Below, one piece after another: positions 55,561 to 64,000 of a DNA stretch of 64,000 nucleotides. The position numbers and the translations under genes are program-made. The stretch spans positions 75,079,264 to 75,143,263 of the forward strand of contig OZ024828.1 in the NCBI GenBank assembly GCA_964016985.1, in the 5' to 3' direction. Within the stretch, counting starts at the first letter, position 1. The number at the start of each line of letters is the position of its first letter. The notes beneath the pieces were generated by a model that saw only the letters and a list, made by a program, of their open reading frames with translations, searched no databases and had not been told where the DNA came from. Source of the DNA: Anodontia alba. Taxonomy: Eukaryota > Mollusca > Bivalvia > Lucinida > Lucinidae.

Positions 55561-56195
55561 GACGTTGCGGCTCAATGATCAGAAAATCAAAGCTCTGACA
55601 GCACTGTTGGGCCAATTGTCTCTGGGTGTAGGCATGGATAATGATCCTGAACGGGGACTTAAGACTGTTTCATTTAACCCTTAACTTCCTGGTATTTGAG
55701 CCGCGGTCTGCTGGTCTGCACTGTTTGCCAGTGTCCCAAATGTCCCAGTCCAGGTTTTACGGATAACCCTCTATCAACAGTACTTTGACGTCATAGCGAC
55801 AAAAATAGCGCGGCTATTACCCGGATTATAACCGTTACCCGGATTTGATCAAATGCGCGGTTTGATTACATTGGTCAATGATAATCACATGGACAACTAC
55901 CTTAAGAAAATTTTGGCGTTTGAATGTATCGCTCGATTGTAAACAATTGACCCAAAAATGGCTAAAACATTACTGACTGGAGCAAAAATGAGGGCTTAAA
56001 AGTAAAGAAAAATCTAAAATATTTGTACAGAAGTTAAACAAGTAAATAAATCTGATTATGGTGAAATAAAGATATAAAGAATAAAACAGCGCGCAAAAAA
56101 AAATGGAAAGAAGAAATCTGTCCCGGAAAACTGGGAAAAAAGTAAAAGAAAAGGCTAGCTTTTTTAAAAAAAAAAAATAATGCTATTTTTGCTGC
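55560..56195. other. No gene seen
   Basis: 55590-55770 resembles 38530-38730 (GCACTGTTGGGCCAATTGTC and AGTGGGTCCATTGTCTCTGAG contexts), so it is probably another dispersed repeat. Confidence 0.5.
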
Positions 56196-56197
56196 GA

Positions 56198-56258
56198 CAA
56201 CCTAATATCTTGTTCGGACAACTTAATAACTTGTTCGGACAACATAATACTTTATTCA
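56198..56258. repeat. 21-bp repeat, three units
   Basis: GACAACCTAATATCTTGTTC, GGACAACTTAATAACTTGTT, CGGACAACATAATACTTTAT. The same unit as at 60905-61390; these two blocks lie on either side of the LINE at 56455-60110. Confidence 0.82.
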
Positions 56259-56684
56259 TAACATGACAGAGATTCAAGTTTACAGGATGCGGATTGGATT
56301 GAATTATTGTCGTCAAGCTAGGGGGAAGGGTATAGATCATCTGAATTATTTTGAGATATATATTAATATGTCAGCATTATTAATTGAGGTATAGAAAGTA
56401 ATCCAGGACCACGCTTAGACGCTTCCTCAAGCTCTTCATCCGCGAGTGGATCCTGGTAAAAGACAATGATGTTTATACTCATGCTCAAAATGTGACTGAT
56501 AGAATTTTGTATTTTGTAAATAAACACATTCCAAACAAAATTGTACATATTCGAAATCTGATCCTCTTTGGCTAACTAATGATATCAAACGACTCATGAG
56601 TAAACGTAAACGTCTTTATGACAAATACAAAAGATCAAAAACATCAGACAGACTTTAATAGCTATAAACAAGTAAGAAATGGAA

Positions 56685-57040
56685 ACGAAAAGGTCAGAGA
56701 AAAGTCCAGGGAGTGCCACTACTACAAGCCGCAACCCTTCCCAGACACCAAGAGGAAGAGGAAATAGACAAAACCAAACAAGCGCAAATCGAACAAACAT
56801 ACGAAAAGCACTAAGATTAGCTCTCTCTTCCCCAAGCGAGGTAATCGCAATGATAACGGATTGAGAAACACAAGAACTAAATAGCACAAGGCAAGACTTA
56901 AAATAAATCGCCTCGTAGAATAAACCACAAAGCAGCAAAGAGTAAGACTAACACTAGGACCACCGTCTTAGAACGGTCAGTAGAATAAACCACCGGAAGT
57001 GTGTGAGGAGGCGGGTTAAAGCACTTTTACAGCTGGCCAA
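56685..57040 (+). repeat. 350-bp duplicated unit, copy 1, within the LINE insertion
   Basis: AGAAAAGTCCAGGGAGTGCC, ACCAAGAGGAAGAGGAAA, AAAGCACTAAGATTAGCTCT, CCCCAAGCGAGG and AGAACGGTCAGTAGA recur in the same order at 57262-57612. Between the copies (57040-57230) lies unique-looking sequence ending at the ATG of a Lys-rich open frame. Confidence 0.8.
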
Positions 57041-57261
57041 CTTCACCCTGGCCCCGATGCTACTCTTAATACAGAAATACATATAAATTCGGTTCGCCTT
57101 AAGGCTCCCAACTCTGTCAGTGCACCAAAGCGAAAACATTAAAATCAAATTAATCAATAAGATAAAAAAAAAAAGACAAGTATCAAAGGCTTTGTGCCAG
57201 AATAAATGAAAATCAATAGTTGAACCATGGCGGGCCAAGCCAAAGACATATCGTCAAGCTC

Positions 57262-57612
57262 CAAAAAAGGTAAGAGAGAAAGTCCAGGGAATGCCACAAT
57301 CACAAACCGCAGCCCTTCCCAGACACCGAGAGGAAGAGAAAACAGACAAAAACCAAACAAGCGCGAATCAAACAAACGTACGAAAAGCACTAAGATTAGC
57401 TCTCTCTTCCCCAAGCGAGGCAACCGCAACGTCAAAAGGACTGAAAAAAAACAGAAGAATAAAATAACACAAGACAAGACACAAAACAAACCGCCATGCA
57501 GAACAAACCACAAAGCAACAAGGAGCAAGAGCAAGACCAACACTGGGATCACCGCCCCAGAACGGCCAGTAGAGCAAACTACCGGGGGCCCAAAGCACCC
57601 CCACAGCCAGCC
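57262..57612 (+). repeat. 350-bp duplicated unit, copy 2
   Basis: Second copy of the unit at 56685-57040. It lies inside an open frame of 135 codons (57227-57634, MAGQAKDISSSSKKGKRESP...) rich in Lys, Arg, Thr and Pro. Such basic, disordered sequence is common at the start of LINE ORFs, so it may be a 5' LINE remnant, but no domain is recognisable and I do not call it a gene. Confidence 0.65.
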
Positions 57613-57633
57613 AACCCACTGGTTAAAGTTTTA

Positions 57634-57838
57634 GTGGAGCGCTGTGGTGCAGTGGTAAAGCGCCGGACTCGAGATCGAGAGGTACCGGGTTCGATCCCCA
57701 ATAACTGCAAGTGTTGTTTCCTTGAGCAAGAGACTTTATCCACATTGCTTAGTACTGGTTTCTACCCAGGAAAAAAGAGGGCCTCATGGAAGATTAGTAC
57801 TAGATTACTAAATGTGTTACCCTCTATAAATAAAGTCG

Positions 57839-57870
<32 letters not shown>
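57634..57870 (+). mobile_element. tRNA-derived SINE, copy 2
   Basis: Almost identical to 47799-48026: the same box A-like head, box B GGTTCGATCCC at 57688-57698, the same body and an (ATT)n tail to 57870. It forms the right part of the segment that interrupts the LINE at 56455-60110. The high similarity of the two copies suggests recent activity. Confidence 0.87.
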
Positions 57871-60470
57871 GAAGAGGCCGTCATTGAGTCTGAGGCCCGA
57901 ACCGACGTCGTGCAATTTAAGAGTGAAGCATAACCATCAACAATGATTGAGTTGATAACTAGGCATGCAGTCTGTCGCATGAAGTCACTTTTTTCAATTC
58001 GTAAAGCCAAAAATAAACATATATACAAATTAGCAAACAAACTCAAAGATCCCAATATTCGCCAAAAAGATTGGTTGTAAACCTTAATAGATTTTATAAA
58101 AACCCAGTTAAAACTCTTCGATTCCTCCTATGAAAAGTAGTGGTATTATTTATTGCGAAGATGAACAAAAAGCTGACAAACTAAACGAATGTTTCACACA
58201 ACAGACAATTTTGGATGACCGTAATGCGACACTGCCTCTAACATTTAACATTAATTACGCCTCCTAATAACTTTCAGTCTCTCAGAACTCATCTGGCGGA
58301 GTTAATTCTACGCTTCTTTCTCTACCTATGGCAAAGCTAACCTGACTTAATCAGTAACAAAATTCTTAAAGAACTTGCGCAGCCGTTATCATCTCCCTTA
58401 AAAGACCTGTTCAACTTCTCTTTTGGCAAAGGTAAAGTTCCATCTATCTGGAAGCAAGCTAATGTCACACCTATTTTTAAACAGGATGACCCGATGGTAT
58501 CCAACTACAGGCCCATTTCACTATTTAGCACTGTTGAAAAGGTCCTTGAAAAAATGTTCATAAACGCATTTTAACTTCTTTCAAGAAAACAACGTTATAA
58601 CTGCTTGCAATCTGGCTTCGTGCATGGTAATTCAACAGTAACCAACTAACAGATCTCTATGATACGTTTTGCCAAGCGCTAGACGAAGGAAAAGAAGTGA
58701 GAGCTATATTTTGTGACATTAGCAAAGCGTTTGATAGGGTATGGCACAAGGGTCACTTCTATGAACTTTCTTTTGTTGGAATTTCTGAATCTCTTCTTCA
58801 ATGCTTTACTGATTACTTAGACAATATAAAGCAACGTGTTGTGCTACCTGGAACAGCCTCAAGTTGGACTTTCATAAAAGTAGATGTTCCTCAAGGTTCT
58901 ATTCTTGGCCCTCTTCTCTTCTTAGTTTACACCAATTACATTGTTGAAAATATCCATTCTTCTATAAGGCTCCTTGCAGTAGACACAAGTCTATATATAA
59001 TTGTTGATGATCCTATTGACGCAGCTAATCAGATAAATGACTATCTACAAAAATACACTTATGGGCTAAAACATGGCTTGTGTCATTTAATCCAGCCAAA
59101 TCAAATCAATGATTTTTTCAAGAAAAAGAAACAAACCATGCCATCCTCCAGTCTTTATGTATGAAACTCAAATAGAAGTAACGTCACACAAACATCTGGG
59201 TGTTGTATTGTCTAATGATTGTATTTTGCATAAACATCTGGAATATATTAAATTTACGGCCTGGACCCGCATAAATATCATGAGGAAACTTAAATACAAA
59301 TTTGACAGGCGCTCTTTACAGAATATCTACTTTTCTTTCACTAAACCAGTAAATGAGTACTCTGATGTCGCCTGAGATAATTGTACCGTATATTAAGCAA
59401 ATGTCTTGGAGAAAATACAAACAGAAGCCGCACGTATTGTAATAGGTGCCACAAAGTTAGTTTCCGTAGATTCTCTCTACACCGAAACTGGCTGGGAAAC
59501 GTTAGCCTCACGTAGGAAAAAATATAGACTGCAACTCTTTTATAAAATGCAAGACGGTCTTACTTCTGGCTATCTTTCTTCTATGGTGCCTGACATCGTA
59601 GGAAATAATTCTGCGTATGATTTATGAAATGCACGAAATCTTAATACAAGCAAATTCTCAACTTTACTGTAAATCTTTTCTTCCTTCTATCACACGGGAC
59701 TGGAACGCCCTTACTGAGAAAATAAGAAATATGCCTTCACCGTCTTCTTTTAAACGTCACCTTAATTCTTAATGCGGTTCCCAAATCCTTCTTTGATAGT
59801 AAGAGGCTTGGCACAGTCACTTATTTTTATAAAAATATTATCGACAGTCCTATGTGCATTTGTGGAGCATTTGAAGATACTCAGCACTTTTTAATGTCTT
59901 GTACACGATACACAAATCTGCGACAAGAACTTGTTAATAGAGTTACATCTATGTATCAGCCATCCACACCTGTGTATCAGCCATCCTTAAATGTACTTTT
60001 GTTTGGCAGTCAGAAACTCTCTGACTGATAGCAGACAGATATTTCTAGCCGTGCAAGACTTCTTAGTCAAATTAAAGCGTTTTGAAGTCATATAAATTAA
60101 CATAGGGTAGTTAACATTCTTAATAGGTCGCATTCCAGGATCATCTAAAATTGCAATGTTTTAAATCTCAATTCGAATTTATAAACCAAATCACAATTGT
60201 GACTGTTGTCTTTTCAGGACGAGAAAGCTTTTGTTATGGTCGAGAAATGAATCCTAACTTAACCTAACCTGACATTAGATGAATCAAATATTTACATGTT
60301 CTACTTTGATACCTTACTTGTGTAAAACTTATTTCCAAGTCCCCGTGAAGCTGTCAGTCATTGGTTGAAAACAATGAACCTAAACAATTGTTCTATTTGG
60401 AATTAACTCTGTTTTTATCACTATTCATTTGATGTATTTCAAGTCACATGTTGCAGTTGTATGTTCTTTG

Positions 60471-60748
60471 CATCACGAAAACATGCCTATATAATTTAGA
60501 CCCCCTTAAACCCCGCTTTTATATAGTAAAACTTGGGTTTGCAGGGGTGTACATTATTTTTGTTATTCTGCTAAAAATATAGATTGTGGGTACTCGTTAG
60601 AACCGCTTCGCTGAGGCGGTTCTAACGAGTACCCACAATCTATGTTTTGAGCAGAAATATGAAAAATATCAGAATCTTTGTATCTGAAAATTTTCAGTTT
60701 TTGGAGGTGAAATTTTCTATATATTTGAATAGGTGTGTTTTCGTAATG
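60471..60748. mobile_element. Hairpin MITE family A
   Basis: CATCACGAAAACATGCCTAT to GTGTGTTTTCGTAATG. The core GAACCGCTTCGCTGAGGCGG has one mismatch. Confidence 0.9.
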
Positions 60749-60904
60749 GTTTGCAAAAAATGGAAGACAGACTTCATAAGTCCTTTGACTTTCTTCTGCA
60801 TCCCATTGTATAATATTGTAAAGTAGTAATCAGATATGTTGTATATGTACAATTATGTTTATATTATACAAGAAATAAACGTTTAAACCAATACTTTATT
60901 CCGA

Positions 60905-61390
60905 CACCTTATTATTTGGTTCGCGCAAGATAATTATGTTGTTCGGACGACTTAATATGTTGTTCGGACAAGAAAATAAGTTGATCGGACAAGATATTAA
61001 GTCCTCCGAACAACTTAATCATCTGGTTCGTACAAAATAATATATTGTTCACATGTGATAATTATGTTGTTCGGACGACTTAATATCTTGTTCGGACAAC
61101 TTAATATCTTGTCCGCACAACATAATTTCTCGTTCGCACAAGTTGATTATGTTGTTCGCACGACTTAATATCTTGTTCGGACGGCTTTATCAGACGCTCT
61201 GAGTGGCTGGTTCGCTGTTGTTACAATATGGCGGATGAACAGTCCAACATTTGACCGTTTCGGACGGTACGTACGACGTATGTTTTATATGTTGTTCGCA
61301 CAAAATAAATACGTTGTCTGAAAAAGATATTATGTCGTCCTAACAAGTTGTTGATGTCCGAACAAGATATTAAGTTTTCGCAACAACTTA
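60905..61390. repeat. About 21-bp repeat, both orientations
   Basis: Units of the type TTGTTCGGACAACTTAATATC occur many times with drift (TTGTTCGGACGACTTAATAT, TTGTCCGCACAACATAAT), and some are inverted (GGACAAGATATTAAGT). A smaller group of three lies at 56198-56258. Confidence 0.85.
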
Positions 61391-62665
61391 AAAAATAAAA
61401 CCAGCATATCCCTTCCTGGGCTCCCAGAGGGAGTGCCGAATTCTTTCCTTTAAGACTAGCCAATATCATAGAATCGATAACTTTTTTTCTTCTTCTTCGT
61501 TTTTTTAAGAGCAGTCCATATGGTAAAAAAACAAAACATTTAATGTTAGTTGATTTCTCTTCATTGCAAATAATAAAATAATATTTTTTGCGTAATTTGC
61601 GTAATGCGCGCTGCGTCAATGTATATATGTGATTTTAACTAAGCTTGGTAAACTTTCTGCTTGAATATAGAAATCACTTGTACATGGTTATTTTTAATTT
61701 TATAAATTTACCTGAGAATGAAAATGTGAGATTTTTTTCCTCTCCTCGCTTGTACTTTTTTTCCAGTCAGATCTTCACTGATTGAAAGGATGCTGTTGAG
61801 CGCTTATCGAGCTTGGTATTTGTTTTGCTATTCTTTTAAAAATCTTTTTTATTGAATATCTGTCTACAACCATAGCTAAAGAGAAGAGGCATATCCAAAT
61901 CAGCATATTTTTCTTACTCGTCCATAAAAGACTACGTTATATGGACCTGTTACAACCGCCTCGTTGACATCTTTCTAATGAGCACCAAAACGTATGTTTT
62001 TGTGAAGAGAAAAAGGCAGAATAATGTATTGAAAAAAAAAAATCACCTTATCTAGAATGTTAAATTCTATAATGTAAAAGTTATTAACACATCACGATAT
62101 GGGCAGATTAAGCAGACGACAAATTGATGATATTTTCTTATTTAAAAATAGGATTTGACACTTAATGCAAATTGTCTCCAAAGGAGAAAACTTGCATGAA
62201 GTATCAGATCCTAACTTTCTAGGAAAACTAAGAAAAATATTTCAATTTTCTGTCTGCTGATTTTTTTACCCAGCATGCAAAGTGTTAAATAACAATAGTA
62301 ATAGCGTCCTTTTGTAAACACAGATCACAGATGCAACGTTAATCTTTACCACTCTCAGGGCCAATTAAGCAGGCGACAAATTTATTATATTTTCCTTATT
62401 CTTCTCAGAAAGTAGGCTTTAACATATAGGAAACAATTTGCATGAATAATCAAGACCCTATATTTTGGAAAAATTAAGAAATATCATTTAAAAATATCGT
62501 CTGTTGAAAATTTACCCAGCATGCTAAGCATTAATCTGAGCACACTGCGCGAGGAGCGTTCACATAGACTTTTTAACTCTTAGATGAATAATGTCATGTT
62601 TAAGGCAAAAACTGATATGCTGCTGAAACAAACGAGCCGGGGCACAGTATTTCCTACAAGAATAC
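61390..62665. other. No gene seen
   Basis: AT-rich. Two loosely similar blocks about 250 bp apart (AAACTTGCATGAAGTATCAG at 62189 and CAATTTGCATGAATAATCAA at 62430, with TTACCCAGCATGC following each) suggest a diverged duplication. Confidence 0.5.
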
Positions 62666-62789
62666 ATGTGCGCCCTGCGAAGACTCAGCCTGTTCATCCG
62701 CGCGGTCTGATCAGAGTAATCGCAGGGCCCTCTGAGGGTAGCAAAGAATCCAAAGCTGCAAAGACCGATTAGCCTGCACCTTGGCCTTC

Positions 62790-63072
62790 CATCACAAAAA
62801 CATACCTATATAATTTTGACCCCCTTAAACCCTACTTTTATATAGTACAACTGGGGTTTACAGGGATATACATTATTTTTTCTTATTTCTGCCCTAAAAC
62901 ATAGATTGTGGATACTCGTTAGAACCGCCTCGGCGAGGGCGGTTGTAACGAGTACCCACAATCTATATTTCGAGCAGAAATACGAAAAATATCAGAGTTT
63001 TTTTTATCTGAAATTTTTCAGTTTTTGGAGGTGAAATTTTCTATATATTTGAATAGGCGTGTTTTCGTAATG
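62790..63072. mobile_element. Hairpin MITE family A
   Basis: CATCACAAAAACATACCTAT to GGCGTGTTTTCGTAATG. The core GAACCGCCTCGGCGAGGGCG carries an extra G. Confidence 0.9.
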
Positions 63073-63336
63073 GTTAGGCGCAAATGCAATATTGTAGAGA
63101 TTGTTTTAGCCCGGCTCATAGTTTAAAAGGAATTTCTAGAAAAATCTTGGAACTACGAAATAAAACCGTGTCTCTTTATAAATAAGGCCACCAAGACGAA
63201 TAATTTATAAAGCAGTGACTGTATACAATCTATTCGTACACTGGTTTAAAATGCCTTTTGCTGTTTATTCCAGTGTGAAAAAAAAGGTGTTCGCTTAACG
63301 CGAGATAAGATATCATAATGATGCATACGGTAGGTG

Positions 63337-63455
<119 letters not shown>

Positions 63456-63579
63456 AAATTTGAAGCAGACAATATAGAATGTAGACCAATTCATTTATGT
63501 TTTATTCTATTTATTTATTATTTATTTATTTTCATCTGTTTTTTTTTTTTTTTTTTTTTTTTTCATTAACTTCTGTCTG

Positions 63580-64000
63580 AATAGTAAACGTTAAAAACAT
63601 ATAACATGTCCGTTTTCTCTTTGAACGCCCCTCGTATGATAAATTGTTTCATTGTTCGTAGATAATAAAAGCCATCTTGGCCACACATAATCTGCTTCCA
63701 AATTACAGCGAACATATTTTAATATTTATGCGTCCATGCGTCCTTGCAGGTGAGTTTGTGTGTGTGGGTGTGTGTGTGCGTGCGTGCTGATTTAACATCG
63801 CTGCTCATTGCTTCAGTAACCATTATACCATTTCTATTGCGAAATTTTAAAGGTATCTGCTTATCCGACAGGTCATTCTAAGCAGGGTTTGGGTTCCTTA
63901 TGTGGTATTTTGATTTCGGGTGCTTGCTGAGGCAAGCATGCACTGTCTAGTGTCTGCGGTTGCATTGTATACTAAATGCGATTTCTTGGCATCGGTGATA
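63580..64000. other. No gene seen
   Basis: Contains a short (GT)n at 63758-63785; otherwise nothing recognised before the window ends. Confidence 0.55.

Larger units (their letters stand above)
56455..60030 (+). pseudogene. LINE ORF2 remains (split): linker, reverse transcriptase, C-terminus
   Basis: Part one (56455-56685) reads NVTDRILYFVNKHIPNKIVH, then DIKRLMSKRKRLYDKYKRSK. Part two resumes near 57990 with IRKAKNKHIYKLANKLKDPN and RQKDWL-stop, then VPSIWKQANVTPIFKQDDP and SNYRPISLFSTVEKVLEKM (58430-58570). An open stretch 58697-59164 follows with RAIFCDISKAFDRVWHKG, VPQGSILGPLLFLVYTNYIV and RLLAVDTSLY. The catalytic FADD is LAVD here, so the first Asp is lost to Val. Later pieces are HLGVVLSNDC (59180) and EAARIVIGATKLVSVD with GWETLASRRKKYRLQLFYKM (59406-59627). 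Stops and frame changes are frequent. Confidence 0.85.
56455..60110 (+). mobile_element. Jockey-like LINE, 5'-truncated and interrupted by a 1.2-kb insertion
   Basis: The plus-strand element starts abruptly near 56455 in the linker after the endonuclease domain. It is interrupted between about 56690 and 57960, and then continues through reverse transcriptase to a C-terminal CICGAFEDTQHFLMSC block near 59850-59910. Coding motifs match the LINE at 6039-8850 closely enough to call one family. The inserted segment holds two copies of a 350-bp unit and a tRNA-derived SINE. Confidence 0.78.

Noticed and set aside
57227..57634. 135-codon Lys/Arg-rich gene
   Set aside because: It overlaps a duplicated repeat unit and runs into a SINE; probably a retroelement 5' remnant.

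Overview
The window is animal genomic DNA, most likely from a bivalve mollusc. The evidence is an intron-split gene, a very high load of non-LTR retrotransposons, Tc1/mariner elements and short palindromic elements, tRNA-derived SINEs, long minisatellites and many homopolymer and microsatellite tracts. Several repeat families look like those I associate with heterodont clams and mussels, but I could not run a search, so the taxon is inference. There is no sign of bacterial or viral gene organisation.

One convincing host gene is visible, on the minus strand between 38299 and 24607. I could assemble three exons whose splice sites and reading phases agree exactly: a 4.6-kb threonine-rich mucin-like exon (38299-33683), a 338-bp exon encoding a compact globular domain (28235-27898), and a terminal exon (25173-24607) encoding a short Thr-rich linker plus a second globular domain with a conserved-looking Cys and His. 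Joined, they give about 1,839 residues. The first exon(s), with any signal peptide, were not found. The two globular segments carry motifs I associate with uncharacterised bacterial proteins, so this may be a mucin fused to a horizontally acquired Cys/His hydrolase-like module. This is the most interesting object in the window.

Layout. 1-5 kb: intergenic DNA, a hairpin with a (CT)n loop, and a broken Tc1-family transposase (minus strand). 5.3-14.3 kb: a 43-bp minisatellite split by a 5'-truncated jockey-like LINE and a pogo-like MITE, and bounded by a nearly full-length but broken CR1-like LINE. 14.4-16.3 kb: tandem and inverted repeats. 17-23.4 kb: hairpin elements, a LINE scrap and a complete but dead mariner element with TA target duplication. 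24.1-38.4 kb: the mucin-like gene; its large intron holds about 95 copies of a 38-bp minisatellite. 39.7-45.6 kb: tandem repeats and a degenerate inverted duplication with arms of about 0.8 kb. 46.9-48.4 kb: a 77-bp array broken by a hairpin MITE and a SINE. 48.7-50.2 kb: a decayed Tc1 element with both terminal repeats. 50.7-55.6 kb: more hairpin elements. 56.4-60.1 kb: a jockey-like LINE interrupted by a 1.2-kb insertion containing a SINE. 60.5-64 kb: hairpin MITEs, 21-bp repeats and a long (AT)n tract.

All transposon coding regions are damaged by stops, frameshifts or lost catalytic residues, so the window looks like an accessory, repeat-rich region around one lineage-specific secreted-protein gene.
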